DNA from: Nitrosomonas sp.
Lineage (GTDB): Bacteria > Pseudomonadota > Gammaproteobacteria > Burkholderiales > Nitrosomonadaceae
Length of the DNA stretch: 64,000 nt
Assembly: GCF_019635155.1 (NCBI RefSeq)
Contig: NZ_JAHBZY010000013.1
Location: 33,422 to 97,421, forward strand
Direction of reading: 5' to 3'
In this document: positions 47,719 through 55,196 of the stretch, piece after piece
Layout: each line of letters opens with the position of its first letter
Position numbering within the stretch: position 1 is the first letter of the stretch
The notes under the pieces: generated by a model
What the model was told of the DNA's origin: nothing
Database searches by the model: none
The model's input: the letters and a program-made list of their open reading frames with translations, nothing else
Translations under genes and position numbers: made by a program

Positions 47719-49536
47719 TTGAGCAGCGCCGGCTTTAACGCCAAAGAATTTTGCGCAAATTTGCCGCTGCAACCCGGTGTTTATCGCATGATTAACGCCA
47801 AAGGGGAAGTTATTTATGTCGGCAAAGCTGTCAGTCTCAAAAAGCGCGTTTCCTCATATTTTCAGAAAACCAATCTAGCGCCGCGAACGCAGTTGATGGT
47901 ATCAAACATCGCTGCAATTGAAACCACCGTGACCCGCTCGGAAGCCGAAGCGCTGTTGCTGGAAAATAATCTGATTAAGAGCCTGAAGCCGCGCTATAAC
48001 ATTCTTTTCAGGGACGACAAGACTTATCCGTATGTCATTTTGAGCGGACATGATTTTCCTCGTTTGGGCTTTTATCGCGGCACGCTGGATAAAATGCATC
48101 AGTACTATGGGCCTTATCCCAATGCCGGGATCGTACGTGAAAGTATTCAATTATTGCAAAAAATTTTTCGATTGCGCACCTGCGAAGACAGCGTATTCAA
48201 TAACCGAACGCGGCCTTGTTTGCTGTTCCAAATTAAACGCTGCAGCGGCCCGTGTATCGGTCAAATTGAGCAACAAGCTTATCAAGTCGATGTCAAGAAT
48301 GCCGCCTTATTTTTACAAGGCAAGCAAACCGAAGTGATGGAAGTTATTCATGACAAAATGCTTCAGGCATCTGAACAGATGGAATTTGAGCAAGCAGCGG
48401 TTCTGCGGGATCAAATTCAAGCATTACGCCGGATTCGCGAAAAGCAATTTGTCGATAATGGCAAAGCATTGGATGCGGATGTCGTAGCCTGTACGGTATC
48501 GCCGGATGGATCCGGGAAAGTTTGCGTTAATCTGGCGATGATCCGGGGAGGGCGACATTTGGGCGATAAGAGCTTTTTCCCGCAAAACGCCGATGATTAC
48601 ACCGCGAGTCATGTGGTTGAAGCTTTTCTTGCGCAGCATTATTTAAATCGCGCCGCACCGCCTTTGATTATCTTGAGCGAAAATATTGAACGGGATGCAC
48701 TGCAACAATTGCTCACCGAACAATGCGGACATAGAATCGTCATGCAGTTCAATCCTGTCGGTGAAAAACGCGCGTGGCTCAATATGGCGACCGAGAATGC
48801 GCAACTGGCATTAAAGCAAATGGTGAATCGCCAAGCCAGCCAGGAAAAACGTTTGCACGCGCTGCAACAAGTCTTGCAAATGCCGGGAATCCAACGGATC
48901 GAATGCTTTGATATCAGCCACACATTGGGAGAAGCGACAGTGGCCTCATGTGTTGTCTATGATAATTGCGCTATGCGCAATAATGAATATCGGCGTTACA
49001 ATATCGAGAACATTACGCCAGGTGACGATTATGCCGCGATGCGCGAAGCGCTGACACGGCGGTATCAGAAAATTGTCAGCGGCGAAGGGCAACTACCGGA
49101 TCTGATTTTGATTGATGGCGGCAAAGGCCAAGTCACAGTGGCTTTGGAAGCATTGCAAGAATTGGGTATATCCGATGCGAATCTGGTTGGAGTCGCCAAA
49201 GGGGAAGAGCGGAAACCGGGCCTGGAGCAATTGATTTCTCCGCTATTTGAAAAGCCGTTACAATTGCCTATTGAACATGCTGCGTTGCATTTGATTCAGC
49301 AGATTCGCGACGAGGCGCATCGCTTTGCAATCCAAGGGCATCGCGGACGGCGGGCGAAAGCCAGAACGAATTCCAGTTTGGAAAATATCGAAGGCGTTGG
49401 CGCTAAGCGCCGGCAAAAATTGCTGGGCCGGTTTGGCGGCTTAAAAGGCGTTCTGACTGCAAGTATTGAAGAATTACAAAAAACGGATGGCATCAGTCGC
49501 AAACTAGCCGAAAAAATCTATCGAGAACTGCATTGA
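47719..49536 (+). CDS. uvrC: Excinuclease ABC subunit C
   Basis: 605 residues from a TTG at 47719, with GAGG ten bases upstream; a longer in-frame start would overlap the tautomerase gene. GIY-YIG nuclease domain (Q-P-G-V-Y-R-M, E-V-I-Y-V-G-K-A), UVR motif (M-E-F-E-Q-A-A-V-L-R-D-Q-I), RNase-H-like second nuclease (E-C-F-D-I-S-H, D-G-G-K-G-Q) and C-terminal helix-hairpin-helix pair. It makes both incisions in nucleotide excision repair. Confidence 0.97.
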   Translation: MSSAGFNAKEFCANLPLQPGVYRMINAKGEVIYVGKAVSLKKRVSSYFQKTNLAPRTQLMVSNIAAIETTVTRSEAEALLLENNLIKSLKPRYNILFRDDKTYPYVILSGHDFPRLGFYRGTLDKMHQYYGPYPNAGIVRESIQLLQKIFRLRTCEDSVFNNRTRPCLLFQIKRCSGPCIGQIEQQAYQVDVKNAALFLQGKQTEVMEVIHDKMLQASEQMEFEQAAVLRDQIQALRRIREKQFVDNGKALDADVVACTVSPDGSGKVCVNLAMIRGGRHLGDKSFFPQNADDYTASHVVEAFLAQHYLNRAAPPLIILSENIERDALQQLLTEQCGHRIVMQFNPVGEKRAWLNMATENAQLALKQMVNRQASQEKRLHALQQVLQMPGIQRIECFDISHTLGEATVASCVVYDNCAMRNNEYRRYNIENITPGDDYAAMREALTRRYQKIVSGEGQLPDLILIDGGKGQVTVALEALQELGISDANLVGVAKGEERKPGLEQLISPLFEKPLQLPIEHAALHLIQQIRDEAHRFAIQGHRGRRAKARTNSSLENIEGVGAKRRQKLLGRFGGLKGVLTASIEELQKTDGISRKLAEKIYRELH

Positions 49537-49566
49537 CTTCATTGACCCAATTTTAAGTTTCAATCC

Positions 49567-50145
49567 ATGCCGTATAATTTACCCAATCTGTTAACTTGGT
49601 TACGTATTCTTGCCATTCCATTATTTGTCGGCATCTACTATATGCCACACACGTGGTTAACGCCCGGTCAACAAAATCTTGTCGCGACTCTGATTTTCGC
49701 CGGAGCAGCAATTACCGACTGGCTTGACGGTTATCTTGCGCGTGTTTTAAATCAAGCTTCCGCTTTTGGAGCGTTTTTGGACCCGGTAGCAGACAAATTA
49801 ATGGTATCCGCCGCACTCATCGTATTAGTTTATTTGGGCAGGCTGGACGCGCCGATTGCTTTAATTATCATCGGACGCGAAATCACCGTTTCGGCATTAC
49901 GCGAATGGATGGCACAGATCGGGCAATCGAAAAGCGTTGCCGTTTCATTTCTAGGAAAAATCAAAACCACATCGCAAATGATTGCGATTCCATTACTGCT
50001 GTATCATGAAACGATCGGAGAGCATTTTGATTCGCAAGAAATCGGCACATGGTTGATTTATATCGCAGCGTTATTGACACTCTGGTCAATGTTTTATTAC
50101 CTGAAGGCTGCAATGCCACAAGTACTGAAGAATCAGGAGAAATAA
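49567..50145 (+). CDS. pgsA: CDP-diacylglycerol-glycerol-3-phosphate phosphatidyltransferase
   Basis: 192 residues with several membrane helices and the CDP-alcohol transferase signature D-W-L-D-G-Y-L-A-R followed by G-A-F-L-D-P-V-A-D-K. It makes phosphatidylglycerol phosphate. It is the last chromosomal gene before the mobile region; only 121 bp separate it from the first dif-like site. Confidence 0.97.
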   Translation: MPYNLPNLLTWLRILAIPLFVGIYYMPHTWLTPGQQNLVATLIFAGAAITDWLDGYLARVLNQASAFGAFLDPVADKLMVSAALIVLVYLGRLDAPIALIIIGREITVSALREWMAQIGQSKSVAVSFLGKIKTTSQMIAIPLLLYHETIGEHFDSQEIGTWLIYIAALLTLWSMFYYLKAAMPQVLKNQEK

Positions 50146-50266
50146 ATAATTTGAATATGCTGTTTTCTGTTCACACGTTGGAATACGCACGCAGAAAAAC
50201 GTTTATTGACATATCGCACCAGGACGATAACAAGCTTCGGAAAGCCTGGAAAAATTTTACCGCCCA

Positions 50267-50294
50267 ATTGCGTATAATTTGTACGGAGTAAAAT
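50267..50294. other. Hybrid dif-like site (left boundary of Xer element)
   Basis: The XerC arm ATTGCGTATAA and centre TTTGTA are identical to the complete site at 52432, while the XerD arm is degenerate (CGGAGTAAAAT, 6 of 11 identical). Including two flanking bases, 19 bp are exactly repeated (50265-50283 and 52430-52448). This is the pattern expected at one end of an element inserted by XerC-first recombination. Confidence 0.75.
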
Positions 50295-50527
50295 CCAAAA
50301 AAACGGAAAATTTTGCAAAAATTAATAAAATTTTTTCTTGCTAGTTCCGAACACCGATAAGCGCGGAAAAGTTTTCACCTCCAAATTCAATAACAAAAAC
50401 ATTCTATTCCTCAAAAACATGCCTTTTCATTCTCTCGTTGTCTCAACGATCACACCCTCAATGCCGCCTTGCGGTGACTTCCCAGTCATGCGCTTAGCTT
50501 AGCAATGGGGCGGGGTTGAGACTGGCA

Positions 50528-50782
50528 GCGGCTTCGCAAAACAGCCACACAAGGAACATACCCGCTTACGCCGACTTGAGAACCCCTACGTTTTGCGGCA
50601 AGCCGCAAAGCCTCGAGGCCCCCTTTCAAGATCGGCTGCTAGTGAAAGTCATTTTTTTAACTTCCAAGCATGCAACAGTCAGAGACGGTAAGAAAAGAAT
50701 ACCCCGCCCCCCGCGCAGCCCAGCCACAGGCTTGGGCTTGCGCTCGGGCGGGGACAGGCAAAACCGGCAGCTTGCAGCTGCC
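50528..50782. repeat. Cluster of three strong hairpins in non-coding DNA
   Basis: Three inverted repeats follow one another. The first pairs 50528-50542 with 50590-50606. The second is a GC-rich hairpin with 24- and 25-nt arms and a 3-nt loop (50702-50725 and 50729-50753). The third is a perfect 7-bp stem (50766-50772 and 50776-50782). No gene is supported in 50295-50828. Such clusters mark the intergenic region of filamentous phages (origin, packaging signal); that role is inferred. Confidence 0.7.
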
Positions 50783-50828
50783 AGCCTGCCCCGACATTCC
50801 AACCAACCCAACCACATACCCCCACACA

Positions 50829-51056
50829 CTAACCCCCCAAACGCTCCAGGTGAATCAGCAAATCATCCTCAATGCGAATAATGCGCGGTGTCGAGACATC
50901 GACGCCCAAAACCGCCTTAATCGCTCTACAGTGACTTTTAAACTTCCGAGAGGGGTAGAGCATGGATAAATCACTTCCACGCAGCCAGAGACGATATGCA
51001 ACAGCGTGATAAGGGTCTAAATCAGAAACGACACCCATGTTTTTCTCGAGGTTCAT
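50829..51056 (-). CDS. Small uncharacterised protein of the Xer element
   Basis: 75 residues, cytoplasmic, Leu- and Arg-rich (D-P-Y-H-A-V-A-Y-R-L-W-L-R-G-S-D-L and I-R-I-E-D-D-L-L-I-H-L). The composition is protein-like and it ends next to the hairpin region. The start ATG is part of an ATGA overlap with a frame from upstream. A 23-codon frame (51067-51138) fills most of the gap to the helix-turn-helix gene. No family is recognised. Confidence 0.5.
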   Translation of the reverse strand: MNLEKNMGVVSDLDPYHAVAYRLWLRGSDLSMLYPSRKFKSHCRAIKAVLGVDVSTPRIIRIEDDLLIHLERLGG

Positions 51057-51149
51057 TCCAGTACCCTCAGAGCGCGCACATGCCGGTAATGAAACAAAGT
51101 GCCAGCTGGTCGCATTCTTCCTCGTTCCTCGTCATCATGCGCCAGCTGT

Positions 51150-51377
51150 TCACTTGCCAACAACCTTAAATTGCCGTGGTTGAAGCTTCCTGACAGCATA
51201 GCTGCGCAAATCAGGGCCGCGTTTACCTGGCTTGATGTTAAGAGGGCAGGCAATGCGCCAGACGTTGGAATCATCCCTATAGCCATCAATACGCCCCTGA
51301 GAAAGCAGTGTCCTTACTCTGCGCTCAGAAACTTCAAGAAAATCAGCCACGTCAGAAACGCTTAAAAATTGTGTCAA
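51150..51377 (-). CDS. Excisionase-like helix-turn-helix protein
   Basis: 75 residues from a TTG at 51377 that is preceded by AAGGAGAG; a GTG at 51407 is the alternative. The fold signature is F-L-S-V-S-D-V-A-D-F-L-E-V-S-E-R-R-V-R-T-L-L-type followed by G-R-I-D-G-Y and V-W-R-I, i.e. a MerR/excisionase-class winged helix. The Xer element has no integrase of its own, so this protein is more likely a regulator than a true Xis. Confidence 0.65.
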   Translation of the reverse strand: MTQFLSVSDVADFLEVSERRVRTLLSQGRIDGYRDDSNVWRIACPLNIKPGKRGPDLRSYAVRKLQPRQFKVVGK

Positions 51378-51500
51378 AAATCTCTCCTTTTTCGAGTCTA
51401 AAAACACCCCGCAAACCCATTGAACTGGTGCGGAATAGTATTTTGCCTAATAATTAAGCAAAAAAGTGATCTAAGTCATTGAAACTTTAAAATTGATCAC

Positions 51501-51528
51501 AAAACAATAAAAGTCTCAAATTGAGACT
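51501..51528 (-). terminator. Probable terminator after the HTH/VC1465-type gene
   Basis: A 7-bp stem with 3-nt loop (51512-51528) is followed on the minus strand by a T-rich tract (51501-51511). It separates the upstream gene pair from the helix-turn-helix gene at 51150. Confidence 0.5.
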
Positions 51529-51544
51529 GAACGGCATAGTGTTA

Positions 51545-51988
51545 CTAGCCGATTGATGAATTTTTTTTCCTCCCATTTTTTGGCCGGACAAAGGGCAGCA
51601 AATTCGATCTTTCTGGAGGTAATCCGGATTTGCGTTTTTCCTCCCGTTCGAGCCGCCATTGATTAGCCATTGCAAAAGTAAGTGAAAGGTAATTTAAATC
51701 GGGTGCAGTGAATTTTTTCCCCTCGGGTGACCATAAGGCATCACCCGAGAACCTCCAGCCCCGCCAAGCGTCGCTAGGAAGCTCGTAACCTGTTAGAATG
51801 TGCAGAAGCTTAAAAGCCGCATAGGGCACTTGAATCCGGCCAGATTCCCAATTGTGCAGTGTGCGGTAAGTCACTCGAAGCATTTCAGCCGCTTCCTTCT
51901 TGCTAAGCCCTGACAAAATGCGGGTTTCACGTAGTTTTTCATGACTGACAGGTCTGTAAGGTTTGCGTCGATTCCTGCATTTTTTCAC
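51545..51988 (-). CDS. XRE-type regulator, phage VC1465-like family
   Basis: 147 residues starting with GTG that overlaps the previous stop (GTGA). A helix-turn-helix spans residues 18-65 (R-I-L-S-G-L-S-K-K-E-A-A-E-M-L-R-V and L-H-N-W-E-S-G-R-I-Q-V-P). P-S-D-A-W-R-G-W-R-F and F-T-A-P-D-L follow, as in regulator-like proteins encoded near filamentous phages. It may bind the GCGGAA-type repeats nearby. Confidence 0.7.
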   Translation of the reverse strand: MKKCRNRRKPYRPVSHEKLRETRILSGLSKKEAAEMLRVTYRTLHNWESGRIQVPYAAFKLLHILTGYELPSDAWRGWRFSGDALWSPEGKKFTAPDLNYLSLTFAMANQWRLEREEKRKSGLPPERSNLLPFVRPKNGRKKNSSIG

Positions 51989-52170
51989 CTAATCAACAAT
52001 TTACAGGGTGGATAAACGACCCATTGCCATAGATGCCGGTCAAAGCGAGCGCCGGTAATCTTCCCGGTTCTACAGTAGTGAATGAATTGGCCAACACTTA
52101 AGCCATGACTGGCAGCAAAGCTACGAGCAAGAACAGGGCGGCCGGATTGGGTCTCATGCGTTTTTTTCAT
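51985..52170 (-). CDS. Small HTH-like protein coupled to the XRE gene
   Basis: 61 residues from the ATG at 52170, which lies one base after the stop of the upstream gene and behind GGTGAA. A-R-S-F-A-A-S-H-G-L-S-V-G-Q-F-I-H-Y-C and K-I-T-G-A-R-F-D-R-H suggest a short winged-helix or helix-turn-helix unit. It overlaps the next gene by four bases, so both should be made together. Confidence 0.55.
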   Translation of the reverse strand: MKKTHETQSGRPVLARSFAASHGLSVGQFIHYCRTGKITGARFDRHLWQWVVYPPCKLLIR

Positions 52171-52171
52171 T

Positions 52172-52360
52172 TCACCGGTTCCTTTGCTCGTCGCAGTGTT
52201 CAAGATAATTTTCTAAAGACCCATATTTGAATTTCAATTCAAGCAGAGCCAGCTTGACCGGAAGCCAAAGAAAAACATTTATCCAGAAACTATTGAATCC
52301 GAGAAATCGAAGCAGATTCATGTAGTGCAAAGAATGCACATTTACAAAATAACAAAACAT
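52172..52360 (-). CDS. Small membrane protein, first gene of the Xer-element operon
   Basis: 62 residues with GGGAG seven bases before the ATG. One hydrophobic helix (about residues 15-38) is followed by a charged tail (L-E-N-Y-L-E-H-C-D-E-Q-R-N-R). Its stop lies one base before the next start, which supports real translation. A similar small membrane protein is coupled to zot at 62037-62225, although the sequences are not clearly related. Confidence 0.5.
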   Translation of the reverse strand: MFCYFVNVHSLHYMNLLRFLGFNSFWINVFLWLPVKLALLELKFKYGSLENYLEHCDEQRNR

Positions 52361-52379
52361 TTTTAACTCCCAAAAAGAG

Positions 52380-52416
52380 CAAAACTGTTCCGCCTTTAAT
52401 CACAAAACTATTCCGC
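52380..52416. promoter_or_regulatory. Repeated operator-like motif before the Xer-element operon
   Basis: CAAAACTGTTCCGC (52380-52393) and CAAAACTATTCCGC (52403-52416) are tandem copies 23 bp apart. A related copy in the other orientation lies at 51430-51445 (GCGGAATAGTATTTTG). They flank the operon that encodes three small DNA-binding-type proteins and end 16 bp from the dif site. Confidence 0.55.
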
Positions 52417-52431
52417 AAAAAGTATAAAGCA

Positions 52432-52459
52432 ATTGCGTATAATTTGTATTATGTTAAAT
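52432..52459. other. dif-like XerC/XerD recombination site
   Basis: XerC arm ATTGCGTATAA, 6-bp centre TTTGTA and XerD arm TTATGTTAAAT. The XerD arm is identical to that of E. coli dif and the XerC arm matches at 8 of 11 positions. It may be the chromosome dimer resolution site itself, which would place the window in the replication terminus region, or a copy carried by an element. Confidence 0.85.
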
Positions 52460-52573
52460 CGTAGGGGTAAACTGCGCCGGAAATCAGATCGGCTCGCTGA
52501 CAGCGGACAATTACTTTGAAACATTGGGACAAATGATTTGAAACACAAGAAAATAAATACATATGTAAATGCT

Positions 52574-53212
52574 TCAGTGATCTCGATACATGTATTCAAT
52601 CAAATCGCGGACTATTTCTAACAGACTTCCAATTGCTAAACCATCGAAAGGATCACCGTGAGCCAGTGAATTTCTAAAGCTCACAAGAGTATCACTTCGT
52701 TTTGTACCGTTTTGTTCTTTGTCATCCGAAAAGAAATTAGCAATTACCGAACCTCCCGATTTATTATAAATTTGAAGCTTCTCATCGTTGAGTCCGTCAT
52801 AATCAACCATAAATCTTAATCCAGCTGATAAGAAAGAATTCACACCATTTAGCATGTACTTTGGAACACTTTTCTTATCCTTTTTCAGCAACTCTTTCCT
52901 TTTATCCTGAAACTCACACCAATACCGATCTCTAAGTGCTAATTCCAGTGCCGCAAACGCCGCTAATTCACCAGCTTTGATTACATCATAGCGAATCCAT
53001 GCCATTAAGTATAAAGCTTGCGCTCTTTCATATTTAACGCTTATTGCTTGCGGGATTTTTTTATTCAGCGGGAATCCAGAAATGAATTGATCCCAATCAG
53101 AGTAATAATGAAACGCATGAGGTTTAGAAGGATTTCCGGGACTTGCCCAACATATGCAAAGTGGATACTCTCGGGTTTCAGCTATATTCAGCAAATCTAA
53201 GCCGTGCATCAT
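52574..53212 (-). CDS. HEPN-motif candidate next to dif
   Basis: A 212-residue soluble protein of no family I can name. Two features stand out: a helical centre A-A-L-E-L-A-L-R-D-R-Y-W and, near the C-terminus, F-R-N-S-L-A-H-G-D, an R-x4-H motif like the catalytic motif of HEPN ribonucleases. HEPN proteins are common in toxin-antitoxin and abortive-infection systems. The gene is AT-rich and stands alone between the dif site and the Mu-like element, with no obvious antitoxin. Confidence 0.55.
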   Translation of the reverse strand: MMHGLDLLNIAETREYPLCICWASPGNPSKPHAFHYYSDWDQFISGFPLNKKIPQAISVKYERAQALYLMAWIRYDVIKAGELAAFAALELALRDRYWCEFQDKRKELLKKDKKSVPKYMLNGVNSFLSAGLRFMVDYDGLNDEKLQIYNKSGGSVIANFFSDDKEQNGTKRSDTLVSFRNSLAHGDPFDGLAIGSLLEIVRDLIEYMYRDH

Positions 53213-53552
53213 TATTCATCCAATAACATAACGATACATTATATAGTACCAAATAACGCGAAAATTTAACGCTTGCCACAAATAAAAAATGAACCGCTGC
53301 AACCATGTCGCCTACATGGCAGTGGAACGGTTCCGTTCATCAGAATAGCAATTCAGAAACTTTCCCCGGATTCTGAATTACTTCCATGAATCCATGACAA
53401 ACCATAACGGATTGATCGGTAGTAAACGAAAATGGAAGTAACCATTTACTACCACCTACCATAAGCTTTTTCTATATCTATGGTTTGTCTATCTCGATAT
53501 AGAATTTTGCAAATGATAGGAACCATCAAGCTTCGCTTGAAGACTTAAAATA
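53213..53552. other. Structured non-coding region, possible left end of Mu-like element
   Basis: 340 bp without a supported gene but rich in inverted repeats. CCATGT/ACATGG lies inside a larger hairpin (about 53290-53340). GACAAACCATA (53396-53406) pairs with TATGGTTTGTC (about 53480-53490). GGTAGTAAA (53429-53437) pairs with TTTACTACC. A 24-codon frame on the minus strand starts at 53340. The terminal bases of the transposable element are expected somewhere here, but I could not fix them. Confidence 0.4.
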
Positions 53553-54167
53553 TCATTCACTTAATGCATGCAGCTTCTGAACATTAGCGCCTTTCTTGAG
53601 TTCAAGCTCTTGTATCTTTGCTTTAATTACTTGAATCATTTCGCGGCGTTCTTTTAAGCCAGGCCCGATTTCACTTGGCATGATTCGGGCATAGCCAAAC
53701 TCTTCGGGTGTCATTTTTTCCATGATGCTGCGTATAGTCGGCTCTATCGTCTTGAAAAGCAGCGCCAGAAATACCCGGTCATCGCTTTGCGATTTATTCG
53801 GGGTAAAGATTTGGCATGCCGGATAATCCCCCAATTTGCCTGAAAAAACATTTTCAATTGTTTGGTATTTCAGTGGATATCCATGTTCGCCCGCCATGCC
53901 TTGCCAAGCGGTGTTAGTAGCCAAGCCAGCCAATGCGGGACGGATAGCTCCCATTTCATAATTTTCTGCACCAAGGAATAAAATTTTCATGATGCCGTCT
54001 TTCAAATCTTCCAGCGGTAAGTAAGATGTTAGCAACCAGTCAAGTTCCCTCTTGGCTTCGGCAATTTCAACATCTATCGCTTCATTCTCGGATTTAAGCG
54101 TTTGCTTAAGTATCTTGATATTTTCATAAGCAGATATAGCGTCATCAAATTGATTTCCGTTTTTCAT
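53553..54167 (-). CDS. Uncharacterised coiled-coil protein of the Mu-like element
   Basis: 204 residues, soluble. Both ends are predicted helical or coiled coil (I-K-I-L-K-Q-T-L-K-S-E-N-E-A and I-Q-V-I-K-A-K-I-Q-E-L-E-L-K), with a globular centre. It lies 17 bp downstream of the Mor-type gene in the place where transposable phages begin their lysis and head genes. It is not similar to any such gene that I recognise. Confidence 0.6.
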   Translation of the reverse strand: MKNGNQFDDAISAYENIKILKQTLKSENEAIDVEIAEAKRELDWLLTSYLPLEDLKDGIMKILFLGAENYEMGAIRPALAGLATNTAWQGMAGEHGYPLKYQTIENVFSGKLGDYPACQIFTPNKSQSDDRVFLALLFKTIEPTIRSIMEKMTPEEFGYARIMPSEIGPGLKERREMIQVIKAKIQELELKKGANVQKLHALSE

Positions 54168-54184
54168 TCATAAATCCTTGTTGT

Positions 54185-54565
54185 TTATGATTCATTGATA
54201 ATTCGCCTTACTTGGCGATCTGTCAGATCGTATTTCATGGCAATATCCCTATGGCTCATGCCTTTTTTGGCATCTTCGATAATGGCCTGACGCCGCTTTT
54301 TGATTTCAAGGCTTGAGAGCATGGGTAAAGTCAATGCCACGCCATCGAAATGGAATATCATTTTCTCGGCATTTTCTTCACCGACAATGATATTCAGCCG
54401 CTTGCGTGACCTATCGCTGTTTGAAACATGTAGTCGCGTGCCGCCAAAAACCGTGCATAGCCGGGTAAAGGCATCATCGCCGATCAGGTTCAGCAGCTCT
54501 TGATTCTCGTTGTTGTCGTTTACTGGCATATCAGCTTGCATTTGTAAATGTGGAACATTGTCCAC
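54185..54565 (-). CDS. mor: Mor-family transcription activator
   Basis: 126 residues. L-N-L-I-G-D-D-A-F-T-R-L-C-T-V-F-G-G-T-R-L-H-V-S matches the dimerisation half of the Mor/C family, and K-G-M-S-H-R-D-I-A-M-K-Y-D-L-T-D-R-Q-V its helix-turn-helix. In phage Mu, Mor activates middle transcription. Here almost nothing lies downstream for it to activate except one gene. Confidence 0.8.
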   Translation of the reverse strand: MDNVPHLQMQADMPVNDNNENQELLNLIGDDAFTRLCTVFGGTRLHVSNSDRSRKRLNIIVGEENAEKMIFHFDGVALTLPMLSSLEIKKRRQAIIEDAKKGMSHRDIAMKYDLTDRQVRRIINES

Positions 54566-54668
54566 TGCATAATGCCAAACTGAACGAATTGAATTAAGGC
54601 GGAAAGCTTTCCGCTCCTTTGTTAAAGCCGAATATTTGTTAGTGATTTAAAAAAGAGTAAACTTAAAA

Positions 54669-55125
54669 AGCGGGTGCGACACGGTAATATTCTCCCGGCC
54701 GTAGCACGGCAGCAATGCCGGAGCGATATGTGAGGTTTCCAGGAAACTGGGTTGGGGGGCCTCACCGCCCGCCCATCAATCATATTTCATGATTCAATGC
54801 TGCACGTGCCGATAAAACAAAGAGCAAAACCGGCGCCGGATTCGAACCGGATCATAGCGGCCTTTCGACCCCCAACCATTCCCATTGGAAACAACCGGCT
54901 TTGCTCAAAACTGCAACGGGTGGGAGGCCGGACATCCCTCCATCCAGGATCACTCAAGTAACCAAGCCTGTGGACTCCGAAATTTCCACAGCTCACCCGT
55001 AAATCTTTGAAAATACTGCGCGGGTGGTGGGGCCCCCCAGTCCGGTTTCCCGGCAACCCCACATATCACTCCGGCATTACTGCCGTGTTACGGCCGGGGG
55101 AATATCACCGTGTCACACCCGCGCT
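54669..55125. repeat. Large imperfect inverted repeat (arms about 105 nt)
   Basis: The left arm (54669-54772) and the reverse complement of the right arm (55018-55125) align over nearly their whole length with scattered substitutions, about 80 % identity by eye. Each arm also contains smaller palindromes around CGGCCGT...ACGGC and GCAATGCCGGAG. The 245 nt between them hold a further 12-bp inverted repeat. A transcript in either direction would form a very long hairpin. The layout recalls the leader of ash/icd-like genes of phages, which I cannot confirm. Confidence 0.85.
54822..54906 (-). repeat. Inner stem with tRNA-like T-arm
   Basis: Arms 54822-54833 and 54895-54906 pair over 12 bp with one G-U. 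On the minus strand the enclosed 61 nt contain CCGGTTCGAATCCGG, a perfect T-arm look-alike, but no proper D or anticodon arms. This is not a standard tRNA. Confidence 0.6.
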
Positions 55126-55196
55126 TTTCATTCTATACTCTACTTTGACTTACTTCTATATATTTCATAATAGGCATTGGATTCAATGCCTTGTCA

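Noticed and set aside
50516-50881. A 121-codon plus-strand frame in the hairpin region
   Set aside because: Composition is dominated by Pro, Arg and Ser from GC-rich palindromes; no ribosome site. The region is better explained as structured non-coding DNA.
54822-54906. A tRNA gene
   Set aside because: Only the T-arm fits; D and anticodon arms are missing and the closing stem is 12 bp instead of 7.
54787-55062. A 91-codon minus-strand frame within the large inverted repeat
   Set aside because: It crosses the inner stem and one arm, has a low-complexity Gly/Arg composition and no ribosome site. A coding role like that of ash/icd genes cannot be excluded but is not supported.
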